A stretch of DNA of 64,000 bases from Paragyromitra xinjiangensis (GCA_038503065.1 JBCAMK010000013.1:620001-684000), one strand, 5' to 3'. Shown: positions 12,107-24,900, numbered from the stretch's first letter. Notes: generated by a model from the letters alone, not told the origin. Numbers and translations are program-made.

Positions 12107-15100
12107 ATGTTCGGCGGCAACGAGCTGTTCGATGTCTTCGACAATGACTCTCCCAAAGCCGAGGACCTTTCAAAGAAGCCCAGAAGGGAAAAAGACCGCT
12201 TCAAGAAGAGATATGCCAATGGAAGCGCGCACCCGCTAGAGAAGGATTCAGATGCGAATTTAGTATCAGAACCGATGGTAGTAGACACAGAAAATGGGAG
12301 TGGAGCGACGGCCAAACGACAACGGCGAGAGGACGATCCCATCACAACGGACGCCTTCGAAATTGAGTCGGTGAGGGAAGTACCAGCGTCCAGCGGATTG
12401 GGAAACCAAGAAACTGAGGGACAGTCCATCATCATCCCACATCAAGTCCGGCATCAGGTCTCGCTGCCGACGGACTACAAATACAAACCTATCGAACACC
12501 ACAAATTCGCTGATCCACCAGCTCGGAAATATGAGTTTGAATTGGATCCCTTTCAGAAAACCTCTGTGGCTGCAATCGAGCGTGGTGAAAGTGTTTTGGT
12601 CAGTGCGCACACTAGCGCAGGGAAGACTGTTGTTGCGGAATATGCCATTGCGCAGAGCTTACGAGACAACCAAAGAGTCATCTACACCAGCCCCATCAAA
12701 GCCCTCAGCAACCAGAAGTACAGAGAGTTCACTGCAGAGTTTGGAGATGTTGGTTTGATGACTGGTGATACCACTATCAATCCTTCAGCAACATGTCTGG
12801 TAATGACGACTGAGGTATGTCGACACTCCCGGTCCTTTCTTGTCCGGAGCAATCATATTAATCAACCAATAGATTCTCCGGTCGATGTTGTACAGAGGCT
12901 CAGAGGTAATGAGGGAGGTCCAATGGGTCATCTTTGACGAGATTCACTACATGAGAGACAAAGGTGAGACACCATATCTTTTAGTCCTAGAACTCTATTA
13001 ACCCTCTGTAGCTCGAGGTGTCGTTTGGGAAGAAACTATCATCCTGTTACCGGATAAGGTTCGCTATGTCTTCTTGTCTGCGACCATCCCAAATGCTATG
13101 CAATTTGCCGAATGGATTTGCAAAACCCATAATCAGCCATGTCATGTCGTCTACACAGACTTCAGGCCTACGCCTTTACAAAACTACTTCTTCCCGGCTG
13201 GGGCGGATGGGATCCATCTTGTAGTGGATGAGAAGGGCATATTCCGAGAAGACAACTTCCAGAAGGCAATGGGCTCGCTGGCCGAGAAACAGGGTGATGA
13301 TCCAGCAGACATCAACGGTCGTGGGGGCCGGGGGAAGAAAAAATGGCAGACGAACAAAGGAGGCAATAAAAGTAGGAGCCCACCTCCTAATATTAGAGCA
13401 ATCCTTTTTTCTAACAATATCTAAGGTGGCCCTACTGATATCTACAAAATTGTAAAGATGATCATGGTGAAAAATTACAATCCTGTGATCGTTTTCAGTT
13501 TCAGCAAGCGGGAGTGCGAGACCTTAGCTCTTCAAATGAGTCAACTTGCTTTCAATGATGATGCAGAAAAGGACATGGTTGGCAAGGTCTTCGATAATGC
13601 AATCAGCTCATTATCCGAAGAAGATCGAAGCCTTCCACAAATCCAGCACATTCTGCCTCTTCTGCGTCGTGGAATTGGCATACATCACTCTGGGCTTCTT
13701 CCTATACTGAAGGAGGTTATTGAGATCTTGTTCCAAGAAGGTCTCATTAAGGTCTTGTTTGCAACCGAGACTTTCTCCATCGGATTAAATATGCCTGCAA
13801 AAACTGTCGTTTTTACAAGCGTCCGCAAATTCGATGGTAAGGAGCAGCGATGGGTATCGCCTTCAGAATTCGTCCAGATGTCCGGTCGTGCTGGTCGTCG
13901 AGGTCTTGATGACCGTGGTATTGTCATCCTCATGATAGACGAAAAGATGGAGCCTCACATTGCCCGTGAAATTGTAAAGGGAGAACAAGATCGTCTTAAC
14001 TCTGCTTTCTATCTTGGGTACAATATGATCCTGAATTTGATGAGAGTCGAGGGTATCTCACCGGAATGCATGCTGGAAAAGTGTTTCTTTCAGTTCCAAA
14101 ACACGGCTGGTGTTTCTGGATTGGAGAAAGGTGGGTCACCTAATACCCCTACCATGTGTGAAAGATGTGTTAATTCTTAAACAGAACTAAATGACCTGGA
14201 GAATGAGAAACTTAATATGGTTATCGAGGACGAAACCATCGTACGAGAGTACTATGACCTCCGGCAGAAGCTGGATACTTACGCTAAAGACATGCGTGAC
14301 GTCATTAACCACCCTAACTATTGCCTTCAATTTATGCAGCCTGGGCGATTAGTGAAGATCAAGTATCAAAACCACGATTTTGGTTGGGGAGCTGTGGTCA
14401 ACTACTCGAAGAGGATTCGTACCAAGGTAGACCCCGAAAAACCCCTATGAACAATCGAATCGCCTATCCTAACGAGTCCCAGGCCCAGACCGACGACTTC
14501 CCACCCCAGGAAGCCTACGTTGTCGACGTATTACTTTGCCTCGCAGCGGACGCACCAACATCTGCAAGATCTGGCATTGATCTTCCTCCTGGAGTAAAGC
14601 CTCCAGGTCCGGGTGAGAGCGGAAAGATGGAAGTTGTACCTGTACTGCTTTCATGTCTAGAAGGTATCGCAGGTATCCGCATATTCCTTCCAAAAGATAT
14701 GAAATCACAAGATCAACGGAACACTGCAAGAAAGAATATCGAAGAAGTCAAGAGACGGTTCGGCGATGGTATCTCTATGCTTGATCCAATTGAAAACATG
14801 GGCATCACCGACGAATCATTCAAGAACCTCCTCAGAGTATGTACTCTTAACCCTGTGGTAAAACGATAAGCAAGTTCTTACTGACAAACTTGTGATTTAG
14901 AAAATTGAAGTCCTCGAGTCAAGGCTACTGGCAAACCCACTCCACAATTCTCCTCGCCTAGAAGATCTGTACAACCGCTACAGTCTTAAAGCTGAGCTTA
15001 GAGACAAAATTAAAGCTACAAAGAAGAAGATCACTGTGGCGCATTCCATCATGCAGCTGGACGAGCTCAAGTGCCGCAAGCGTGTGTTGAGAAGACTCGG

Positions 15101-15766
15101 GTTCATCGCCGACAATGACGTAATCCAGCTGAAGGCAAGGTATGTTTACCAGTTTAGCCTCCAATACTTCCCAGCCACTAACATTCCCGTCCAGAGTCGC
15201 TTGCGAGATTAGCTCAGGCGACGAACTTCTCCTCGCCGAACTACTCTTCAACCGTACTTTCAACGAGCTCACACCCGAGCAAGTTGCGGCACTCCTTAGC
15301 TGCTTCGTTTTTGAGGAGAATAGCAAGAGCGAAGTGAAGCTTTCGGAAGAACTAGCGAAACCGTTTCAGAAGCTGCAGTCCCAGGCGCGGCTGATCGCCA
15401 CGATCTCCCAAGACAGTAAACTCCCAGTTTCCGAGGATGACTACGTCCAAAAGTTCAAGCCGCAGTTGATGGAGGTCGTATATACTTGGTCGAAGGGAAC
15501 TTCATTTGCTGCTATTTGCAAAATGACCGATGTTTATGAAGGAAGTTTGATTCGAATGTTCAGGCGGCTGGAAGAGCTACTAAGGCAGATGAGCCTTGCA
15601 GCTAAGGTGATGGGTAGTACGGAGCTTGAGGAGAAATTTGATCAGTCACTAGAAAAAATCAAGAGAGGTATGCATATATCTTTTCGCTTTCACTTCCCGG
15701 CTCGATTTTACGGCTCGCTGACTGTCAATCATAGATATCGTGAATGCGGGTTCTCTATATCTGTAA
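12107..15766 (+). CDS. MTR4: Exosome-associated RNA helicase Mtr4 (Ski2-like)
   Basis: ATP-dependent 3'-5' RNA helicase of the TRAMP complex that feeds nuclear RNA to the exosome. Nine exons: 12107-12814, 12873-12963, 13012-13371, 13426-14130, 14185-14426, 14483-14836, 14901-15139, 15195-15667, 15735-15766. They sum to 3204 nt, 1067 aa, as expected for Mtr4. Visible motifs are Walker [10 protein letters not shown] (about residue 165), the DEIH box [10 protein letters not shown] (about 258), FLSATIPNA (about 288) and [10 protein letters not shown] (about 537). These are followed by the arch region with a KOW-like segment (PGRLVKIKY) and the C-terminal helical DSHCT domain ([17 protein letters not shown]). 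The last exon codes for only ten residues, ending GSLYL, a typical Mtr4 end. The start at [11 protein letters not shown] suits the acidic N-terminus of the family. The long internal open frames agree once a 56-nt intron at 14427-14482 with a TCCTAAC branch is removed. Confidence 0.95.
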
Positions 15767-18700
15767 GATTGGTGGTTTTCAGAAGAATATCCAAATGGTA
15801 GAAGCGAGGCGGGGGAAAAAAGTAAATTCACGATCTGTTTGGTTTGGTTTACACGTTCTCTATAATTTGCGCGTATATTCCTTGTGTAGAATGGCCCGTT
15901 TTCTTTCTCTCTTTCCTATGGCGAGAAATAGGTACATTTCTAGGTCTGTATATAGTAATTTACCAACTTTATTAGTGTCCTGCGCACTTAGAAAGTCTTT
16001 CTCCTCGCGCATGCTTAAGTTTAGGAAGTGACTCGGGGGGGTAACAAGGCTTCCTCGGAGAGCAATGATATTTTGGTGTTGAACATAATTGGATTTGTCA
16101 CAGGTGGTCACTCGCTGGCGGCTCTTGGCATATTGGCATTGACCTCCTGTTCAACGCCATCCCCTAGCCTATAATGTCTCATTCCTAAACCTTTCACAAA
16201 CCTTCAAAAATCATACAAAACAGGAATTTAGAAGAGTCAATAGTTGATGCAAGGCAATTTTTAACCCATGCATATAATTTTGCCTAATTACCCGATAGTC
16301 TTGCTCAACCCTTTCCAACCTGTGCATCACCGTATACTCGGGGCAGGCATGAGGAACCTGAACATGCAGGCGTGAGTTGACCAGTTAATCCGTTGATGTG
16401 TTGGATGAGGGCGAATTAAAAATCTCTACCAACAAGAAATATGTTCAGGTTCCTCATGCCTGCCCCGAGTACCCACCTCGTGGTCAAATACCATTTCCGT
16501 CATTCGCCAATTTCACCTCCTGTTAGGCCTAATAAAGTGAGTCGCATAGCACCACAGGTTCCTTTAAGCCTCAGCCTTGCCAGCATCGCTTACGATTAGT
16601 GGATAGGTTAGCGGTAGATCTTTACAATACACCCGGTATGAGTAGTGTTTACACTGCGTAAATGTAAATACGCTAAAGCCGCTCTTCTCTAATGATAGCC
16701 CTACTAGCACATCCCATATTCAGCTGCATGGAAAGGCAAAGTCATATATCCGGATCGGCGATAACCTCGCCCAACGAAAAGGAAAAGTTGAATCAGAGGT
16801 GACGATTCGTTGAATGAAGGGTTAAGACCCCTAAATCTGTTGGAATGACTGACACGCTCAAAGGTGTTTTATTTGGGCGATTGAGGAAGTGTTACACGAT
16901 GTTGTCATCCAAGGCGCTGAGGTATACATATCTAGCATTTCGGCAATGATAGTGATTACAGTTTTAAGAGAATAACAACTTCAAATTTGTTTCTGCCCTG
17001 CTAAAATAAAGGAAAGATAGAAAATCCATCAAACTATGAAAGGTTTACTCAGGTTGTAACCAAGTTAGGTTGTCATCATCCCGGTTTAGCAACGTGCCAA
17101 TCCATGCTGTTCCCACGTAGAGATATAAGTGTCCTTCATGCGCAGCTAGAACCCACACGCTAGCTGTTCGTATTCAATTAATTATTGAAACGTATCAGAA
17201 GTGATAAAAATACCCTGGATTGCTTGAGAGAAATATCCCAGACCCTCTTGCCCTCCAGGGGCTATTAGGGTTGAAGGGCGCTGGTCGGAAGGGCTTCATC
17301 GTGCATATGAGTAATCTCCGTTGGTAGATCTTTCCTATATGACTACGTATAGTCCTACCATAGAGGGCCTAAAGAATACTTTCCAAAAGTTGGAAGTTAT
17401 TTGGCTGTTCAAGCGGGCATGGCAAGCAGATATTGCGGTACTAACCCAGAAGTAGATAGGCTCCCTACCTTAAAAATAGCCGAACTTATAGGATAATGCA
17501 CTGTTGGCCCCGTGCTCATAGAGATATCAGTTTCTGAAATGCCACGAGTGCTTTTGTGATCGTTAATTCTTATTGTCCGGGGGGGGGTGAGAGATTTATA
17601 GCTCACAGTGCGCGCCTCTTGGCGTTACATGCGCATCATTTAGCACCTCTAGGCTACCACCCACTCTACTTGTCCGAGCTCTCACACGACCTTCTCCCTG
17701 CCACCCACCACCTCCTCCGAGGAAAAAAAATTCAATAATCGGGGGATTCGACAGTCAATTAGTGCAAAAGTCTGTATCGAGTAGGTTTGTTTAAATGGAA
17801 CCTTCTTGTTAGGTGCTACATGGTTTCATTATGGACAGGCAAAAGTATTTTAACTTCTGCACGCGAGTCACTCACTATGGTAGGTTCAGCTTTGATAAGA
17901 CCGATTTTTTCTTCCTAACACCATCTAGGAGGGCAAAAAACGGGGATTTACGAGCATCAGGTCATATCACCGGTGTACTAAGGGAACTGGTGGGGTCTGC
18001 ACTTTCACCGCTTTCAAGAACCCAATACCCAAACGCCAGCCGTATCATTCCCTACAGAAGTTTCGCAGAGGATACCGAATCTATCAAGAGTTCAGCGAAT
18101 GCAATACCAAGAAACAGCACATTCATCGAGAAGGAAAGCAGCGTCACGATGCAGAACACGATGCCCGCCGGTTTCGTTCTTCATCCTAGTATAATGGACA
18201 AGGTGCAGATAATATTGATGGATAAAATTGGGATTTGCAGGCAGCGGATTCCCTGAAACAACTTGGAGTACTGGGAGGTTGAGCCTAGCTTGCAGCCGGC
18301 GCAACCCAGTTTGTTTCCTACTGATTTAGCGGTTTCCTGTTATGGTTCTTTTGACCTTGAGAGACCCCGTCAAACTAGAAAACATCCTACGAAAAGTAGG
18401 ACCTGCAGCACGATCAGTCTCGATCGAATTGAACCAGACTCTTCAACTGCCAAAGCTGGAAACAGTGTATCCAACTAGTAGCGTTTAGTGGGCGTTCGGT
18501 GTGAATCCATACTGGTCCTAATAACACCCGCAAACTCCGCAGCTATCTAGGATTCACTTATTTCCGACCCATATACATCTATACAAGATCCGAGATTGAC
18601 AACGAAAACCGGTATCAAGGACGAACGAGCAGTAGTCTGAAAGAATTATATATATAGACGGAATTTAGGCCAACAGAGTGTTCGGTTTTATGATAAACAC

Positions 18701-19147
18701 TACGCGGAAGTAACAACCATCAAGAATTTGATTGCCCACCCCTTTTGCAGTCATACCTATGAGCACAGCTTATTATTATACCTTAAATAAACCCTAGCAA
18801 CCTTATAAAAAAACGAAATCTCTAGCAACAGAAATGAAAAAGAGATATTGCTTGGAAAATTCAAGGCGAAAACTAAAGTACAACCGATGTAATGCGGAAC
18901 ACCTGACGAAAATGAAAATAATGCAAATGGCTGGCAAATTAGCCTGGGATATGCTAAATAAGGAATATCGAAGACTCCAATCACTAGAGCGGAACAAAGG
19001 CTATGATTGAAGTATGAACACGCGTACGTGCGCCCAAGAGGTTTGCTAATCGATCTCGCCGGAGTGAGCCTAATGGATAATTAATGTCGTGTTCACTAAC
19101 TTCCTAATACTTTGGAGAACATACTGAAGATATTTGGAAGGCGAACT
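15767..19147. other. Gene-poor stretch with one MITE
   Basis: About 3.4 kb without a convincing gene. It contains the MITE at 16337-16469. An open frame of 147 codons at 17813-18256 (plus) has no recognisable family. The opposite strand in the same place reads a hydrophobic segment interrupted by stops (about 18190-17890), which may be a relic of a membrane-protein gene. The rest shows short frames with many stops. Confidence 0.45.
16337..16469. mobile_element. MITE family A, copy 1 (133 bp)
   Basis: Perfect 29-bp terminal inverted repeats: 16337-16365, starting CTCGGGGCAGGCATGAGG, and its reverse complement at 16441-16469. TA sits immediately outside both ends (16335-16336 and 16470-16471). 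A TA target duplication, short size and no coding capacity fit a non-autonomous Tc1/mariner-like element. A second, diverged copy lies at 27769-27906 in the opposite orientation and shares the internal sequence as well as the ends. Confidence 0.85.
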
Positions 19148-20545
19148 TTATGAAAAGCAACAGGCGCCTAGCGATCCATTGAATAATCTAGGCACTCTAT
19201 TAAACCCCCGCTCACGCTTCCCATTTGCAGGCTTAGAGCTCTGAAACGCTTTTTCAATTTCAGGGAACTTTTTTCTCCAATCTTCAAGGAACATTCTCGC
19301 ATCTTCATGACTATCCTGGTGCGAGAACCCGTTTCTTGCAAATTCAAACAGCCTGCGAACTAGTCTATCACCATCTGAATATGCATGTTTAGTGTAGTAT
19401 GGAGTCATAAGGCGATCGAACTCCTCCTTCCTCTCCTTCGCTTCTTGGTCCTTGAATGTTTTGCAAAGCACGGCTTCATCCTCTTCACCATCATCATCCC
19501 AGTTCCAAATCCACGTCGGAGGAGTACAAGCTACGGAACATGGAACAAAGGCGGTACCGTCCCAGTCGAGAATGCCTGAAACTACCCATTTTGGTGGATT
19601 ATCAGGTGATTGACGACCTTGTTCATAGCCTTCGTCTTCCGGTTTAAAGACCAAAATATTCTGGGGGGCAAAGTCGGGATGGAACAATAAATAGCCTTTT
19701 CCTAAAAGATTTACCGCTTTCATTTCCCGTACAACCTTACAAAACTCCCCAATAAGCTTATCTTCCTTTTCACCCCGACGAGTTTTCCGTGCAAACTCTC
19801 GCCAACCTTCGAATTGGTCGATGAGGAAGCGTTCGACGACTGGTTTAGGTTTAGCCGAATCATCTTTCATTCCTCCCCATAATATCTCCCCCGTCAAGCT
19901 TTTGAAGGTGTTGATTTTGAAGTCAACAATCTTGATCTCAGGCACAATACTCCCATCCGCACCATATTTTATGGCCTTGGTGCCGAAGAAGCCTGGCCTC
20001 GAGGAGTCAAGACTTTGCATTTTATTTAAAATCTCGGCAAGCTGGCCAATAATTAACAATCGTTCGGTCTGCGGGATAGTCATGTAGACATCGCATAGTG
20101 GACGACCAGGGATTTTCGATTGGATATTGTAGACTTCGCTGATCGCATTATTGCGGGTTAAATCGAATTCAATCGTCTCAGGTACTGATATCTTTGTTTT
20201 CTCTCGCACATAGAATATAGCAGCAAGTTCCTGCTCGATCTGACTTATTCTCCCTCTGGGGATTCGTAGGACGTACTCTCCGCCGATAGACCTGCCCTTC
20301 GGGGATTCCTTACGCTCGCCTGAGACGGTGATTTTAATGACCCGGTTGTAGGAACCGCCGCGCATACGTTCAATTTTAATTTCATCAGTAGGGGTGTCGG
20401 GCCATAGAGTTGCGCATAGATTTTTAACGCGGTCCTGGAACTTCGAAAATGGCTCTTGCTGGTAACGAGCGGTCGAACTTGAGGATCTACGAAGCTCGGG
20501 AGTCGACGCTCCAGAGGATGTAGTTTGTAGCCTACTAGAAACCAT
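19148..20545 (-). CDS. Aminoglycoside-phosphotransferase (APH)-family kinase-like protein
   Basis: A 465-aa intronless gene. Fungal APH-family proteins are kinase-fold enzymes; most have unknown substrates and should not be read as antibiotic resistance. Visible parts are a Ser/Thr-rich N-terminus, a nucleotide-binding lobe (MRGGSYNRVIKITV, then YVLRIPRG with the likely ATP-binding lysine position replaced by arginine), the catalytic loop LLFHPDFAPQNILV (Asp in HPD, Asn six residues later) and the metal-binding GILDWDGTAFVP. A Trp-rich stretch (PPTWIWNW) and an acidic patch follow. The C-terminus is basic and ends ACCFS. ATG at 20545 is the furthest in-frame start that gives a family-like N-terminus. 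It stands alone, flanked by 3.4 kb and 7.7 kb without confident genes. Typical fungal members are 400-550 aa. Confidence 0.8.
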   Translation of the reverse strand: MVSSRLQTTSSGASTPELRRSSSSTARYQQEPFSKFQDRVKNLCATLWPDTPTDEIKIERMRGGSYNRVIKITVSGERKESPKGRSIGGEYVLRIPRGRISQIEQELAAIFYVREKTKISVPETIEFDLTRNNAISEVYNIQSKIPGRPLCDVYMTIPQTERLLIIGQLAEILNKMQSLDSSRPGFFGTKAIKYGADGSIVPEIKIVDFKINTFKSLTGEILWGGMKDDSAKPKPVVERFLIDQFEGWREFARKTRRGEKEDKLIGEFCKVVREMKAVNLLGKGYLLFHPDFAPQNILVFKPEDEGYEQGRQSPDNPPKWVVSGILDWDGTAFVPCSVACTPPTWIWNWDDDGEEDEAVLCKTFKDQEAKERKEEFDRLMTPYYTKHAYSDGDRLVRRLFEFARNGFSHQDSHEDARMFLEDWRKKFPEIEKAFQSSKPANGKRERGFNRVPRLFNGSLGACCFS

Positions 20546-21696
20546 CTCGGCGTTTCTAACACGCGTTAGCTATGTTGTCGGGCGAGTGGCAAAGGTTCAA
20601 CTAACAGGTTTGTCTTGGGAATTTCCACCGAAACCTCAGCAACAGCAAGCTAGGGCTTTTCGAAGGCAATGGCAAAACTATGATTTCTATGAAAAACTGA
20701 GATAATGGATAATGAGAGGTTTCTTGGTTTCCTTCGGACGAGAGGAGGATTAGTTTGCTGGAGGATTCACAGAGAAACTGATGGGGGTCCAGGATTGGAT
20801 ATGGTGGATGAGTGGGGGTATGTAGGGAAGTTGATAGCATTGATGAAAAGAGAAGTGTTTTCTATCGGAGCTCCATCCGAGAATTCCCAGGGGCGGATAG
20901 GGGGTGGGGGGATTCCAGTCCATTCAAGCATAAAGAACACCAGGGCTATACATGTACATGTAATTCATGTTTGCCATCTCAAGCTTCCGACGCAACTCGA
21001 TGGTTAACTGGGTCCCTGTCAAGTGTAATACAACCCCCGAACCTTTGAATTACTTCTGATATTTTGATATCCTTGAGCAATTATTTTTCCTCACTCAATA
21101 TCACTATGGAGGACTTCGATCTTCCCATTTTTAGATCACGTCTTTAGGCTTAGCTCCCATCCCTGCAACCGACTCAATGAGATTCTCAGATCACCCGCAG
21201 CGGCCCGCGGGGCTTTGCAGCCTCAAAAATGCTCCATCCTCTCACGCGTTTCCCGAGATTTCCCTTAGTGTAATATGATATTCCAATCCTTTGTCCAAAT
21301 GCCCTTTTTCTTTTTATCCAAAAATTGCTTCCGGCATGATCGAGAATATGATTAAATCCCAGGGCTTAGAAGCCCCTAAACGCCTGGGAGCAGCGAATTG
21401 TCGCTGTCTCTTGATCGGCCAAAATTGCGCATCTCGCTAGGCCCTAAGCCAAAAACTTGGCACGGGGTTTGACGCAAAGACGCAACAGCGGGATCTCCCG
21501 CCATACAATTATGCGAAACACTACCACGCCTAAACAGCCATATGACCATATGCATGGCTAGCAAAAACCTCGTGAACGTTATGCTGTATTATACAGTCGC
21601 GCGATAATTCAAACTACTTATTCTTATTCTACAAAAGGGAGAGAATTAACATATCATTCAGCATTTGGCTTTGAAGCAACGAACCACACGTACGTA

Positions 21697-21976
21697 TAGT
21701 TGCGTCCAACAAGTTCTTGCGGTTTTTGAAGTACCATGATGCAACCAGATGCCATGAACCACTCAATGAAAATTTTTACTATCCAACAAAAAAGAAAGCA
21801 TCATGTTTCGCCATTATTGTTTAAAGCATTAACAGTATGTCCTTTATTGTACTGGCATGGTTAAAGTTCAGTTGTGGGAAGCCTCCTGGATTGGGGTGTT
21901 GTGCTGTGGGGCTCGTAGTGCCTTAGTGTTGCATCATGGTACCTCAAAAACCGCAAGAACTTGTTGGACGCAACTG
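21697..21976. mobile_element. MITE family B (280 bp)
   Basis: 49-bp terminal inverted repeats at 21697-21745 and 21928-21976, differing at only two positions: first base T versus C, and one A/G inside. The ends read (T/C)AGTTGCGTCCAACAAG. TA flanks both ends (21695-21696 and 21977-21978). The interior has no coding potential. A CAGT-type end plus a TA duplication is typical of fungal Tc1/mariner (pogo/Fot1-like) elements, so this is probably their non-autonomous derivative. Nearly identical ends suggest a fairly recent insertion compared with the decayed surroundings. Confidence 0.88.
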
Positions 21977-24900
21977 TACATGTATGTATGTGTCCCAACA
22001 TTACTTTTTCGCAAGGAAACAGTTTGTATGTAAATATGTGACGGAGCTATCTTGCTAATGGCCTTCACGGATTACTGACTTTACGATTACGGAATTCGAA
22101 TCCTGCTATGCCCGAGCAGGGATTAGTTCTAGGAGCGCCTTCAGATTTGAAGAACCGCAATTGAAGAGGTAACTCTCCAGGTAATGTTAACAAATAGGAT
22201 TTTGAAATCAGCTATTTTCAATGTTTACAGGAAGGCATTGACACCGGAAAATTCACTTTGCATCAGCTGCAGGGTTGCGTGCTTTTAATACCTTAGGCTA
22301 GAGGTCAGATCCGGGTTTTATGTGATAGAATCTATCCCGAGCATTTGTGAGCTTAATGCGCTTGGTAACCTGTCATCTCAAATCGCGCCTCCCGGCATAC
22401 CCGCTGGTAAAGCTCTCCACCACTGCTTGAGGAATCGTGGGGAATACTCAGTTTCGCCCTGGAAATTGCTGTGAGGTGATCACCCAATGAGGTCTTTCCT
22501 GGTGGAGATAAAATCAATGCTTAGAAGATATCGCTTCAGAGTTATCGAGGTAAAGAACGAATACTGGGACGTCACGTTGTACTAACTCCTTGTAAAACGA
22601 AACAATTACCGCAGGATCTGATAGGATTCGCTTCAGTTGCATACGTGGGATGTGATGTCCCACACGGTTTAATTAGTTAAAGTCGCTGGGGCTTTTTGAC
22701 ATCGTGCCTTTAGGAGCTGCAATGATACATGCATATATATCCCCCAACTCACTAGCTTTAGCGGGGACGAATTCTGCCATATATATATTACTATGTAAGC
22801 TATATGCATCTATTTCCTGGAGCGGCGACGGGTCAAACCCCACGAAATTCTACAGTACCCGAAGACCACTTCCAGCGCTAAAGTTGTTAATGAATTATAG
22901 GCAAGTTTCACTATTACTATAGTATGTGTTGATCCTGAAGAACCAGCGAGGGAGCAGAGTAATCTTATCTAAATTTAGTTGTGAATGACTGACTTTTGTG
23001 CACCGAGCTGGGTTTCCATGAGCTCAGCCAGGCACGCGAATGCTAGTAATTCAATCATTCACCAGAAAGATAGAGTCTTAGGGCGAAACATGTAGTATCA
23101 GCATGGGGTAAATTTTATCCGGTTGTTAAATACGGTTGGGTTTGAGATATCTTGAGCCCAACACTTTTTTCGATACCGTCAACAGCGAAACCCGTTTCGT
23201 ATGCTTTATTTGAGGCTGCCGACCGCGGACATACACTCTGGGCCACATACCTACTACGTTGCCCCTAACCGCCTAAGTGTTACTAATCTTATGCAATGAA
23301 TAACTAATGGAGAGATCAGCCTATCTAAGAGAGTGAGAGGAGATGCAAGGCCACGGTTTAAGTGCAAAACACCGAAGACTGTGAAGTACAAAGGTAATGC
23401 ACAAAGGCGAAAACAAGAGAAAGGCCTAGTAGAGGGCTATATAACCCTCTGGATATCATCGTCCCGTGACAGGAACACTGAAAACAAACCCGTATAGTGT
23501 CGCCACAAAAAGTTAGTAGAGAGGTGCTCGATGAGGTCCTGGCTAAAGCTTCTATAGTCTTTTGGGGGGCGTTCAATTAGTGGTACCGGTATTGGGAGAC
23601 GTTCCGCTCTGAGGGTAAGCATAGGAATAGAACTCAGTAAACGATAGCGAGCTAAAATGAGGTAAATATTACAGGCATAGGCCTACCCCGCCCCAAGTGC
23701 GCTCTTGGTTAAAAAAAAATCGAGAGCGATAGCTGGAGTATGGTAGCATATGGTAGCTAAATCACATCTTGTCAAGGCTCCACAATAAGGTGCCGGTGAC
23801 ATACAGTGATCTAAAATTCCCGCCGTATTATTTCTTAGCCGAAACCAGACCACAATCTGGCGTTGTAAGATGTGATATATCCTAGGGATGGCTTATGTGT
23901 TGTTTTAATGGTGGCTGTTATAGCCCCATATCCCAATGTCGATAGGTTCGCTGGTTTCTAGGTGCTAAGCGACAATGCTGAAATCTCGTGCATGCATATG
24001 CCGTCCCAGCAGACCGAATATCTCAGACATACGGTACACAGTAGAATACCTGTTTTTTGTCTGGTAAAGTAGATCGTGGGACCAAAGATCACTAGGGTTG
24101 GTGGAATATCGCTCCTTCGAATGGCCGCCATCGTTTAGGTTTCGTGGTCAAATATCTCCCCCAGACTTCTTTAGCCGTGGTTCGAACCATGACCCTTTCT
24201 GGGGAAATTTCTTGATGGCTTAATTTTAACCTAGCTAAGAATTGCGTACTTCACCAGAAACCAGACCTTAGTTAATTACGTACGAACCCCCTCATGACCA
24301 TATTTTAGAACCTAATAGAAAGAGTAAGATCACAATAAATGGGTATGAGCTGTCGCATTGTCATAGTTTGGAGTATCAATAATCTTAGGTCTTTTTATAG
24401 ATACTATTTTTGGATAACGGTAGCGAGCGCCTTAAGCTTAGCTTCGAGATTCAACTCGTTCTTGGAAGCAATTTAAACTTTGAACATGATTTTTGGGTAT
24501 CTTACCCGTGGGGTTTTTATTTCTTTCGGGTTAGACCGAAAACCCTTGGATGAAAGCCATGTCTTGAAGGATTAGTCGAGTGATACGTGGTGCTGATGAA
24601 ATTAGCTAAGTGGCGGCGTGCTATAAGTTACACCCTTCGCACAATCCATCCGGCTATCCTGGAGGGAAAATTTATCCCAGTAGGGATAATTAGATCTACA
24701 GTAAATTTATTAGGAACAATAGCTAAATTGAACAATGGAACCAAGAAATTTGTGCTATAAAGACAATAGATAAAAAATTGTTACGACTAGATTATGATTA
24801 CCACAAAGCCAGAAGATATAATTTAAATACGCAAGGGGCCGGTGAAATTGGAGGTAATAGCTGAGCCTAGGGACCTGTGTGAAGGTCTAGAAATTATTGA

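Noticed and set aside
14427..14482. Apparent frameshift in MTR4 between two overlapping open frames
   Set aside because: It is a normal 56-nt intron (GTAGAC...CCCAG) with a TCCTAAC branch; removing it restores the conserved frame.
17813..18256. 147-codon open frame on the plus strand
   Set aside because: No recognisable domain, no promoter or splice support, and composition like the surrounding broken frames.
22100..22140. tRNA-like T-loop motif (ATTCGAATCC)
   Set aside because: The flanking bases do not form a five-base-pair T stem, and no D arm, anticodon arm or acceptor stem can be found on either strand.
24178..24192. GGTTCGAACC palindrome resembling a B box
   Set aside because: It is a simple palindrome without an A box at the right distance or a tRNA fold.
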